Positions 43,700 to 50,839 of a stretch of DNA of 64,000 nucleotides are shown in pieces. Both the position numbers and the translations under genes were made by a program. Position 1 is the stretch's first letter, and every line of letters begins with the position of its first letter. The notes beneath the pieces are model-generated. The model worked only from the letters and a program-made list of their open reading frames with translations, did not search any database and was not told the DNA's origin. Source of the DNA: Terriglobales bacterium (GTDB taxonomy: Bacteria > Acidobacteriota > Terriglobia > Bryobacterales > Bryobacteraceae); assembly GCA_027485675.1 (NCBI GenBank), contig JAIXQP010000014.1, forward strand, positions 1-64,000, given 5' to 3'.

Positions 43700-45484
43700 C
43701 TAAGCGCGTTGCTGCGGGAGAAGACGAGCGTTCACCACGTCCAGATAGCGGGCCGCCGATTTCACCCCGGGGGCCAGGGTGAGCGTGGCGCGGAAGGCGA
43801 CCGCGGCGCGGGCCCACTGGCCCAGGCGGGCGAGGGCGATGCCGAGTTGGAGATGGGCGGCGGGGGTTTCGTAGCGAAGCGCAATGGCCTCGAGGGCCAG
43901 TTCGGCGGCCCGCTCGGGCTCCCGGCGAAGGTTGTGCAGGGCGGACATGCCGCCGAGCGCATCGGGCGAGGCGGGGTCCAGCCGGATAGCGGTGGCATAA
44001 GCGGCCTCGGCCTGTGCGGAGAGGCGCTTGGAAAGATAGATGTTGCCGAGGAAGGCGTGGAGCGAGGCGGAATTCTCGCCGAGCGACGAGGCCTTTTCGA
44101 GATCCGCTTCGGCCAGGGTGAACTGCCGGCGGTGGCTGTAGATCACGCCCCGCAGGTAGTAGGCCCAGGCGTGGGGTTCCTGGCCCTCAATGAGATCGTT
44201 GAGCAGCGTTTCGGCCTGTTCGACGCGGCCCACGACCAGGCAGCATTGCGCCAGCGTGCGCTGGTAGCGGATCTCTTCGGGGGCTTCGGCGGCCAGCGTT
44301 TCGAGAAGCGGCAAAGCCAGATGAGGGCGGCCGGTGCTCATATAGACGCCGGCGAGTTGGAACTGCTCCTGTTCATCGGCCGGGGATGGCGCGTCGGAGG
44401 CGACCATGGCCAGAAACTGGGTCGCCAAGCCCTCCGAGTCCGAAGAAAGCGCAACGGGGTTGGTGGCGGCGGTGAGGGAGCGGCCATCCAGATTTTCGGC
44501 TGGGAGACCCAGGAGTTGGAGGATCGTCGGGGCAATGTCCACCAGGCGGGCGCCATAGAGCAGTTCATCGGCGGGAAGAGAAGGGGCGCGCAGGCAGAGC
44601 AGGCCGGGCCGGGTGATCCAGGACTGGTGGTCCGTAAAACTGGTCGTGTTTTTATGGGGTCGATCGGCGGCCGAAGCGTAGCCAAAGGGAGCCGCCAGGA
44701 GGACGGCCGCATCGGGACCCGCGAGATCGAGCAGGGCGCCGAGGAGCATGTCGTGGAAGCGATAGACGGCCGGGAGAAGGTCACGGTAGATTTCGTGGGC
44801 CTCGGGGCTGACGTGCGCCATGCGGGGCGGGAGAAATTCGGAATAGTGGACGGAGCAGTAGGCGAGGGCGTCGTAATGAACGGCGGCGAAATCCCAGGGC
44901 TCTTCGGCCAGGGCGTAGGTGGCGGCGTTATGGAGAGAGCAGGCCATGGCCAGGGCATGCGCGATGCGGCCGAGCCGGTCGTCGTAGCGTTGATCGATGG
45001 TGTGGGCGAGGGGGAGAAGCTCTTGGAGAGCGGCGGGGGGAAAGGCGGCCGCGGGAAGGTGGAGTTCGGCCAGGGAGTCGGCCAGGCGGGCCGGGGAGAC
45101 GGATTCGGGGAGCGGCTGGGCGCCGAAGTCCGGGGTGACGAAGACGCCGGGGATCTCTTCAGCCTGAACGGCGCCGGGCCAGCCGATGACGTGGCCGCGG
45201 AGGCCATAAGCGGCGAGCCGATCCCAAAGGGCGGGTTGGCGACGGGTGTGGAGCGGGGCGGGAGAAAGCAGGCCGTGGCGATCGGGGTGGACGCCCGTGG
45301 CAACAGAGGTCCAAATGGGAAGCGGGAGAGACGGATGGGGCGTGACAGGGCGGCCCAGGGCGCCCTGCCGGATCAGGCGCCCCAGGTTCGGGAGTTGTCC
45401 GCTATCGAGGAGCGGACTGAGCAGAGCCCATTCGGCGGTTCCCCAGCCGACGAGCAGAACGCGGGTTGAGACGGACGAAGGCAC
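43700..45484 (-). CDS. alkaline-phosphatase-superfamily (phosphodiesterase-like) protein with TPRs, probable pseudoenzyme
   Basis: 594 residues, GTG start. The first ~340 residues follow the type I phosphodiesterase fold: VLLVGWGTAEWALLSPLLDS, WTSVATGVHPDRHG, YGARLVDIAPTILQLLGLPA. TPRs follow (400-580). Metal ligands appear lost: the usual GWDxADW Asp is Gly (GWGTAEW), the DAIDHF segment is DALAYC, the SDHGF segment is AAPFGY, and the late HRPHG segment is ITRPG. Only the nucleophile-position Thr in WTS remains. I infer a binding or scaffold role, possibly for the OGT encoded 11 bp downstream. Confidence 0.85.
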   Translation of the reverse strand: MPSSVSTRVLLVGWGTAEWALLSPLLDSGQLPNLGRLIRQGALGRPVTPHPSLPLPIWTSVATGVHPDRHGLLSPAPLHTRRQPALWDRLAAYGLRGHVIGWPGAVQAEEIPGVFVTPDFGAQPLPESVSPARLADSLAELHLPAAAFPPAALQELLPLAHTIDQRYDDRLGRIAHALAMACSLHNAATYALAEEPWDFAAVHYDALAYCSVHYSEFLPPRMAHVSPEAHEIYRDLLPAVYRFHDMLLGALLDLAGPDAAVLLAAPFGYASAADRPHKNTTSFTDHQSWITRPGLLCLRAPSLPADELLYGARLVDIAPTILQLLGLPAENLDGRSLTAATNPVALSSDSEGLATQFLAMVASDAPSPADEQEQFQLAGVYMSTGRPHLALPLLETLAAEAPEEIRYQRTLAQCCLVVGRVEQAETLLNDLIEGQEPHAWAYYLRGVIYSHRRQFTLAEADLEKASSLGENSASLHAFLGNIYLSKRLSAQAEAAYATAIRLDPASPDALGGMSALHNLRREPERAAELALEAIALRYETPAAHLQLGIALARLGQWARAAVAFRATLTLAPGVKSAARYLDVVNARLLPQQRA

Positions 45485-46205
45485 TCGCCGGGGCTACGCT
45501 TGCTTGCGCTTCCGGACGGCGACGGCCAAGGCCCCCAGGGCGAGTGCGGCGAGGGCGCCGGTGGCCGGTTCGGGGACTTCCGCCTTGCTCCTCAGGTCGA
45601 ACGTCGTGAGGCTGCTGGCGCCCGCTTCCCAGGCGTAACCGTAGAGGGCATTGTCCTCGAACTGGAGGAAGGCGAGGCGCTGGAAGCCGCCGTTGGTCGT
45701 GGCGAATCCAACGGCGAGAAAAGTGGGAGACGTCGAAGTGGAAGTGTTGAACTGCAGGCGGACACTTCCGCCACGCCAAAAGTCAGTGCTGGTAAATGCG
45801 CTAGAGAACTGAAAACCTGTGGGCAGTGCGAGCGCCAAGCTGCCGGAAGCGCCGAAACCGACCGCTCCAAAACCGGAAATGTTGCCGACGCCGGAGAAGA
45901 AGCGGAGGTCACTATTACCATCCCCATCGATATCGAGGTCCAAATTGCTCGAATGGACGAAAACGGGGTTGGGCAGGATCACCGTGATCGGTGCGGCCTG
46001 AGTCGGGATGGCGGCGACGACAGCGCCGGCGGCGATGGCGTAGCGGGTAAGGCGAGCTTCAAGAAAAGTGGAAAGCATGGATTCTCCGTCCTCGGATGCG
46101 TGGTTGGTACTTTAGTTTAGGAGGGCAAACTAAACGATCAAGAGTACCATGGCCGGCGCCAAGGAATGCAATTGCACTACGTCTGGGGAAGGGGAAGAGG
46201 CGGCT
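45335..46205. repeat. tandem segmental duplication, unit 1
   Basis: About 0.87 kb holding the 5' end of the AlkP-like gene, the first PEP-CTERM gene and its upstream region. It is repeated in direct orientation at 46281-47117. Matching landmarks are ATGGGGCGTGAC at 45335/46281 and AAGGAATGCAATTGCACTAC at 46161/47071. Confidence 0.85.
45494..46078 (-). CDS. PEP-CTERM sorting domain protein (copy 1)
   Basis: 194 residues: N-terminal signal (YAIAAGAVVAAIPTQAAP), a beta-rich middle with a DLDIDGDGNSD calcium-like loop, and a C-terminal sorting tag VPEPATGALAALALGALAVA followed by VRKRKQA. PEP-CTERM proteins are processed by exosortase and usually go to the surface or matrix, often glycosylated. 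No exosortase gene is in the window. It is first in the operon with the AlkP-like/TPR and OGT genes (9-bp gap). Confidence 0.9.
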   Translation of the reverse strand: MLSTFLEARLTRYAIAAGAVVAAIPTQAAPITVILPNPVFVHSSNLDLDIDGDGNSDLRFFSGVGNISGFGAVGFGASGSLALALPTGFQFSSAFTSTDFWRGGSVRLQFNTSTSTSPTFLAVGFATTNGGFQRLAFLQFEDNALYGYAWEAGASSLTTFDLRSKAEVPEPATGALAALALGALAVAVRKRKQA

Positions 46206-46280
46206 CCTTCATCGGAACGGAAGCGGATCCCACTGGAAATCACCAAACAACCCGCCCCGGCGAACCCATCCCCGAGCAGC

Positions 46281-46395
46281 ATGGGGCGTGACGGGCCGGG
46301 TGCCTTGCCGGATCAGGCGCCCCAGCTTCGGGAGTTGTCCGCTATCGAGAAGCGGATGGAGCAGAGCCCACTCCGCGGTACCCCCGCCGAGGACA
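46281..46395 (-). pseudogene. truncated 5' fragment of the AlkP-like gene
   Basis: The minus strand encodes GTAEWALLHPLLDSGQLPKL and GRLIRQGTRPVTPH, the same as residues about 14-52 of the intact gene at 43700-45484, with small changes. It is the end of duplication unit 2 and cannot make the rest of the protein. Confidence 0.85.
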
Positions 46396-46405
46396 GTGCG
46401 TAGCG

Positions 46406-46987
46406 CTACGCCTGCTTGCGCTTCCGGGCGGCGACGGCCAAGGCCCCCAGGGCGAGAGCGGCGAGGGCGCCGGTGGCCGGTTCGGGGATGTCGGAGGAAG
46501 AACCCCGCAGATTAAACGTCGTGAGGCTGCTGGCGCCCGCTTCACAGGCGTAACCGTAGAGGCTATTGCCCTCGAACTGGAGAAAGGCGAGGCGCCGGAA
46601 GCCGCCGTTCGTCGTGTCGAATCCCACGGCGACGAAGTTGGGAGACGTCGAAGTGTTAAGCGACAGGAAGGCTGAAGTGCCACCCCAAAAACCAGTGGGG
46701 GGAAATGCGCTAAAGAACTGAAAACCTGTGGGCAGTGCGAGCGCAAAGCTGCCGGAAAGGCCGATACCGACCTCTCGAGCACCGGCAAAGCCGGCGAAGC
46801 CGGAGAAGAAGAGGAGATCCGTAGCACCATCCCCATCGATATCGAGGTTCAAGGCTCTGGTCTGGACATTAATGGGCGTGGGCAGGATCACCGTGATCGG
46901 TGCGGCCTGAGTCGGGATGGCGGCGACGGCAGCGCCGGCGGCGATGGCGTAGCGGCTAAGGCGAGCCTCTAGAAAAGTGGAAAGCAT
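46406..46987 (-). CDS. PEP-CTERM sorting domain protein (copy 2)
   Basis: 193 residues, a close paralogue of copy 1: the same signal segment (YAIAAGAAVAAIPTQAAP), ALNLDIDGDGATDLLFFSG in the middle and the tag IPEPATGALAALALGALAVA with ARKRKQA. Both copies stay open and keep signal and sorting tag, which suggests both are in use; the divergence is concentrated in the middle. It is followed only by the AlkP-like stump and then by copy 1. Confidence 0.88.
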   Translation of the reverse strand: MLSTFLEARLSRYAIAAGAAVAAIPTQAAPITVILPTPINVQTRALNLDIDGDGATDLLFFSGFAGFAGAREVGIGLSGSFALALPTGFQFFSAFPPTGFWGGTSAFLSLNTSTSPNFVAVGFDTTNGGFRRLAFLQFEGNSLYGYACEAGASSLTTFNLRGSSSDIPEPATGALAALALGALAVAARKRKQA

Positions 46988-47164
46988 GGATTCTCGGTCC
47001 TAGAGATGCGTGGTTGTGACTTCGGCTTGGAGAGGCAAACTAACGGGTTAAGGGTACCATGACCGGTGCCAAGGAATGCAATTGCACTACGCCCTGGGAA
47101 AGGGAAGAGGCGGCTCGTCACCAACCCACCCAGCAAACCCATCCCCGCCAACCTCCGCGTTACA

Positions 47165-47983
47165 ATGGGAAAGAATCCTCCCGCGAAAGCCTACAGCTTG
47201 TCAGACTACCCCTACGTCACCCTCACTGTCCTCGGCTCCGGCACCAGCGTCGGCGTCCCGTCTATTGGTTGCGACTGTGACGTCTGCACCTCCCTCGACC
47301 CGCGCGATAACCGCATGCGCGCCTCCGTCTGGCTGAATTTCGCCGGCAAAAATGTCGTCATCGACACCTCGCCCGACTTCCGTACCCAATCCCTCCGCGC
47401 CGGCATCCCCTACCTCGACGCCGTCCTCTACACCCACTCCCACGCCGACCACATCCTCGGCCTCGATGACCTCCGCCCCTTCAACTATCGCCAGGGCGGC
47501 ACCATCCCCATCTACGCCTCCGAGCCTACCCTCACGGTCATCCGCCGCGTCTTCGAGTACGTCTTCGCCGATGGCCGCAAGGAAAACTCCGTCCCCCGCC
47601 TCACCGTCAACGTCCTAGACGGCGAACCCTTCGAACTCTTCGGCCAGCAGATCACCCCCATCCCCCTCTATCACGGCTCCATGATCGTCTTCGGCTACCG
47701 AGTCGGCCAGATCGCCTACCTCACCGATCACAATCAGATCCCCGAAGAGTCCATGGATAAGCTCCGCGATCTCGATATCCTCTTCCTCGACGCCCTCCGC
47801 TATAAACCCCATCCCACCCACTCCTCCGTCGAACAGTCCCTCGCCATCGTCGAACGCCTCAAACCCAAAACCGCCTACTTCACCCACATCTGCCACGACC
47901 TCGGCCACGAACGCGCCGAAAGCAAACTCCCCCCCAATGTCTTCCTCGCCTACGACGGCCTGCGCGTTGAGGCGCTCTTGTGA
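47165..47983 (+). CDS. PhnP-like MBL-fold metallohydrolase
   Basis: About 272 residues from the ATG at 47165. The start VTLTVLGSGTSVGVPSIGCD is the PhnP/YycJ-like opening, with a GCDCDVC cluster that in PhnP binds structural zinc. The catalytic motif is HSHADHILGLDDLRPFN, and FTHICHDLGHE carries the last His. Such proteins act on cyclic phosphodiesters, though many members lack an assigned substrate. It overlaps ribF by four bases (GTGA). Confidence 0.87.
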   Translation: MGKNPPAKAYSLSDYPYVTLTVLGSGTSVGVPSIGCDCDVCTSLDPRDNRMRASVWLNFAGKNVVIDTSPDFRTQSLRAGIPYLDAVLYTHSHADHILGLDDLRPFNYRQGGTIPIYASEPTLTVIRRVFEYVFADGRKENSVPRLTVNVLDGEPFELFGQQITPIPLYHGSMIVFGYRVGQIAYLTDHNQIPEESMDKLRDLDILFLDALRYKPHPTHSSVEQSLAIVERLKPKTAYFTHICHDLGHERAESKLPPNVFLAYDGLRVEALL

Positions 47984-48885
47984 GAGCCGTCACCATCGGC
48001 GCGTTTGACGGCATCCACCTCGGTCACCGCCTGCTCTTCGAATCGGTCCAATCCATCGCCGCCGCCCGCGGGCTCGAACCGGCCGTCCTGACCTTCGACC
48101 CCCACCCGGCCACCATCGTCGCGCCCGATCGCGCCCCCCAACTCATCACCACCCTCGACGAACGCCGCCGCCTCATCGCTGGCCTCGGCATCCGCGAAGC
48201 CCACGTTATCCCCTTCACCCCCGCCCTCAGCCTCCTCACCCCTGAACAGTTCGTCCGTCAGATCCTCCTCGATCAGTTGCAGACCAAAGCCGTCGTCGTC
48301 GGCGCCAACTTCCGCTTCGGCCACCAGCAGGCCGGCCACATTGACGATCTCGAACGCCTCGGCGCCGAACTCGGCTTCACCGTCCATGCCGCCCCCGTCC
48401 TCTCCTGGCGCGGCCACAAGGTTTCGTCCACCGCCATTCGCAAGGCCGTCACCAGCGGCCACCTCTCGCTCGCCAACCGGATGCTCGGCCGCCCCTACCC
48501 CTTGCGCGGCGCCGTCGTCTCTGGTCACGGCATCGGTTCGAAACAAACCGTTCCCACCCTCAATCTCGACACCCCCGCCGAACTGCTCCCCGCCCACGGC
48601 GTCTACATCACCCGCACCCGGGACCTCGACGCCGCGCGCACCTGGAACTCGATCACCAACGTCGGCCTCCGCCCCACCTTCTCGGGCGACCGCCTCACCA
48701 TCGAGACCTTTCTGCTGGACCCCTTCGACGGCCAGACCCCGGCCCACATCGAGGTCCAGTTCCTTCGCCGCGTCCGCGAAGAACGCAAGTTTCCCTCGCC
48801 GGAAGCCCTCAAAGCGCAAATCCTGTCCGATGTCTCCCGCGCGCAAACCTACTTCCGGCGCACCGCCCACCTCCAGCCCCGTTAA
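47980..48885 (+). CDS. ribF: bifunctional riboflavin kinase/FMN adenylyltransferase RibF
   Basis: 301 residues, GTG start overlapping the previous stop. The adenylyltransferase domain (1-150) has VTIGAFDGIHLGHRLLFESV, VLTFDPHPATIV and VVGANFRFGHQQAG. The kinase domain (from about 165) has RPYPLRGAVVSGHGIG, SKQTVPTLNLDTPAELLPAH and NVGLRPTFSGDRLTIETFLL. Both active centres look complete, so the protein should convert riboflavin to FMN and FAD. Confidence 0.95.
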   Translation: MRAVTIGAFDGIHLGHRLLFESVQSIAAARGLEPAVLTFDPHPATIVAPDRAPQLITTLDERRRLIAGLGIREAHVIPFTPALSLLTPEQFVRQILLDQLQTKAVVVGANFRFGHQQAGHIDDLERLGAELGFTVHAAPVLSWRGHKVSSTAIRKAVTSGHLSLANRMLGRPYPLRGAVVSGHGIGSKQTVPTLNLDTPAELLPAHGVYITRTRDLDAARTWNSITNVGLRPTFSGDRLTIETFLLDPFDGQTPAHIEVQFLRRVREERKFPSPEALKAQILSDVSRAQTYFRRTAHLQPR

Positions 48886-48900
48886 AATAGGAATAGCTAT

Positions 48901-49902
48901 ATGTCTGTATCCCCAGGAAAACTGAAACACCTCAAGGCCCTCGCCGACTCGCGCGGCGTCATCGCCGCCGCTGCCATGGATCAGCGCGGCAGCCTCCAGA
49001 AGTCCATCGCCGCCGCCAAGGGCGTCCCTCAGGATGCCGTCACCCGCGAGGAGATGGAAGAGTTCAAGGTCATCGTCTCGAAGGTCCTGACTCCCCACGC
49101 CAGCGCCATCCTTCTCGACCCGGAGTTCGGCCTCCCCGCCGCCGCCGCTCGCGATAAGAACTGCGGCCTCCTCCTCGCCTACGAGAAGACCGGCTACGAC
49201 GCCAACACCCCTGGCCGTCTCCCGGACCTCCTCTCGGACGTCTCCGTCAAGCGCATTAAGGACATGGGCGGCGACGCCGTCAAGATCCTCCTCTACTACA
49301 ACCCCTTCGACGACGCGAAGATCAACGACATCAAGCACGCCTTCTGCGAACGCATCGGCGCCGAGTGCGAATACTACGAGATCCCCTACTTCCTCGAGTT
49401 CATCGGCTACGACCCGAAGGGCGGCAGCGAGAAGGGCATTGAGTTCGCCAAGGCCAAGCCCGAGATCGTGCTCCAGAGCATGGTCGAGTTCTCGAAGCCC
49501 CAGTACAACGTCGACGTGCTGAAGGTGGAAGTCCCCGTCAACGCCGAGTTTGTCGAAGGCAGCAGCGTGTTTAAGGGCGAAGCCGCCTACACCCGCGCCC
49601 AGGCTCTCGAGTACTACCGCAAGGCCGCCGAAGTCGCCACCAAGCCGTTCATCTACCTCTCGGCCGGCGTCTCGAACGACCAGTTCACCGAGTCCCTCGC
49701 TATGGCCGCCGAAGCCGGTACGGCTTACAGCGGCGTGCTCTGCGGCCGCGCCACCTGGAAGGAAGGTATCCCGGTGTACGGCAAGCACGGCGCCAAGGCG
49801 CTCGAAGACTGGATGAACACCGAAGGCGTGAAGAACATCAACGCGGTGAACGAGGCCATCAAGCCCGCCACCAGCGTCTTCAAAGTCCTCGGCCTCGAAT
49901 AG
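48901..49902 (+). CDS. tagatose 1,6-diphosphate aldolase-like protein (LacD family)
   Basis: 333 residues, TIM-barrel class I aldolase of the LacD type: GVIAAAAMDQRGSLQKSIAA at the start, GDAVKILLYYNPFDD in the middle, YNVDVLKVEVPVN with the candidate Schiff-base Lys, and FIYLSAGVSNDQFTESL. LacD splits tagatose- and fructose-1,6-bisphosphate. No other galactose-6-P gene is near, so it may serve as a general sugar-phosphate aldolase. Its last 50 bp are repeated 815 bp downstream. Confidence 0.9.
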   Translation: MSVSPGKLKHLKALADSRGVIAAAAMDQRGSLQKSIAAAKGVPQDAVTREEMEEFKVIVSKVLTPHASAILLDPEFGLPAAAARDKNCGLLLAYEKTGYDANTPGRLPDLLSDVSVKRIKDMGGDAVKILLYYNPFDDAKINDIKHAFCERIGAECEYYEIPYFLEFIGYDPKGGSEKGIEFAKAKPEIVLQSMVEFSKPQYNVDVLKVEVPVNAEFVEGSSVFKGEAAYTRAQALEYYRKAAEVATKPFIYLSAGVSNDQFTESLAMAAEAGTAYSGVLCGRATWKEGIPVYGKHGAKALEDWMNTEGVKNINAVNEAIKPATSVFKVLGLE

Positions 49903-50024
49903 CAACCCCCAACCGGGAGGCCCGGCCTACCAGGCCTCCCGGTTCACCACCCTCACCCGGAACAACGGCTTCTCCCGCTCGGCTTCTTCCATCTCGTAAG
50001 TCTCCGCCGTCTTTCCCGCCTCCC
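49853..50024. repeat. 172-bp direct repeat, copy A
   Basis: Contains the true 3' end of the lacD-like gene, the stem-loop, and a detached 3' end of the esterase gene. It is repeated at 50668-50839 with no indels and 7 mismatches (offset 815). The lacD half is identical. The seven differences fall in the esterase half; five would be synonymous and two conservative (Ala/Glu, Lys/Arg). Confidence 0.93.
49911..49944. terminator. bidirectional stem-loop terminator after the lacD-like gene (copy A)
   Basis: Perfect 12-bp inverted repeat AACCGGGAGGCC / GGCCTCCCGGTT around a 10-nt loop, 8 bp past the stop codon. No strong T-tract. Confidence 0.5.
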
Positions 50025-50341
50025 GGCATCATCGCCGCAGCCAGTAGGGCATCGGTCGTTCCTGCCCTAGCAGCCCACTCGCCGCCAGATTCCCGACAGA
50101 ACTGCTCGTTGTCATGGACCTGGATTTAGCACTTCGACCTGACGCAGACTCAGGAACTCATCCAGTATCTCCCAAGCTTAGGCCATCGAAGGATCCTCAG
50201 AAACGCCTACGCCGACACCCACGGAATAACAATAACTTCCTTATTCCTCAGCTGTTCTGTAAGCCAAGCCCGGCATATCAAATGGTGAGGTGAGAGTGCG
50301 TCGTAGCAGTACAGCAAAACGTTGGCGTCCAAGGCGGTCAA
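50025..50341 (-). pseudogene. vapC (PIN-domain toxin) pseudogene
   Basis: A TTG start overlaps the vapB stop. The frame reads LDANVLLYCYDALSPHHLI and LTEQLRNKEVIVIPWVSA, a clear VapC N-terminus with the first PIN Asp. A TAG follows, then AFLRIL. Beyond it the other frames carry EILDEFLSLRQVEVLNPGP and finally AGTTDALLAAAMMPGG, equivalent to the third-Asp region. At least one nonsense codon and two frameshifts, plus loss of the C-terminus exactly at the repeat border, make it inactive. Confidence 0.8.
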
Positions 50342-50586
50342 CGGTGCAGGGCTCCCTCGCCATACTCCACCAGGTCTTCAATATCGTCGTACGTGCATCC
50401 CGCTCGTAACCCGATTGCCCGGGGCCTAATCACAAAGGATTCTTCCGATTGCGATTCCGCACCCTCCGCCTCTAGGGCACGACGAAGCAATACTGTGACG
50501 GCTTCCGTCAACGTCAAGTTGCGAGACGCTGCCGCGGATGTCAGTTCAACGGCCAGTTCATCCGGTATCGTGACAGTTGTAGCCAT
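50338..50586 (-). CDS. vapB: VapB-type antitoxin (ribbon-helix-helix)
   Basis: 82 residues from the ATG at 50586. The start ATTVTIPDELAVELTSAAAS and TEAVTVLLRRALEAE form a ribbon-helix-helix, followed by the toxin-binding tail (CTYDDIEDLVEYGEGALHR). It is intact, while the adjoining vapC is broken. The 81 bp upstream, up to repeat copy B, should hold its promoter. It could now be an orphan antitoxin. Confidence 0.82.
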   Translation of the reverse strand: MATTVTIPDELAVELTSAAASRNLTLTEAVTVLLRRALEAEGAESQSEESFVIRPRAIGLRAGCTYDDIEDLVEYGEGALHR

Positions 50587-50667
50587 AAAGCAACCACCCT
50601 CTACACCTGTCAGCATACCTTCACCGGTGTCTCGCCGCACACATTCGAGCGCAACCACATCATCGCT

Positions 50668-50839
50668 AGGCCATCAAGCCCGCCACCAGCGTCTTCAAAG
50701 TCCTCGGCCTCGAATAGCAACCCCCAACCGGGAGGCCCGGCCTACCAGGCCTCCCGGTTCACCACCTTCACCCGGAACAACGGTTTCGCCCGCTCCGCCT
50801 CCTCCATCTCGTACGTCTCCGCCGTCTTTCCCGCCTCCC
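50668..50839. repeat. 172-bp direct repeat, copy B
   Basis: Contains a detached last 50 bp of the lacD-like gene, the stem-loop, and the true 3' end of the esterase gene. With copy A it brackets the 643-bp vapBC segment (50025-50667). See the copy A entry for the mismatch pattern. Confidence 0.93.
50726..50759. terminator. stem-loop at the end of the esterase gene (copy B)
   Basis: Same 12-bp perfect stem as at 49911-49944. Here one arm covers the last codons and the other lies beyond the stop of the minus-strand esterase gene. Confidence 0.5.

Larger units (their letters stand above)
46281..47117. repeat. tandem segmental duplication, unit 2
   Basis: About 0.84 kb, a direct copy of 45335-46205. 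It contains the AlkP-like gene stump, the second PEP-CTERM gene and the shared upstream region. The copies differ by many point changes and small indels (landmark offsets run from 946 to 910), so the event is not recent. Confidence 0.85.

Noticed and set aside
43709-45469. 586-codon + strand frame opposite the AlkP-like gene
   Set aside because: Gly/Arg/Glu-rich shadow; the minus strand keeps recognisable phosphodiesterase and TPR motifs.
47950-49905. 651-codon minus-strand frame across ribF and the lacD-like gene
   Set aside because: Runs antisense through two well-identified genes; composition (Gly, Asp, Glu, Val) is typical of shadow frames.
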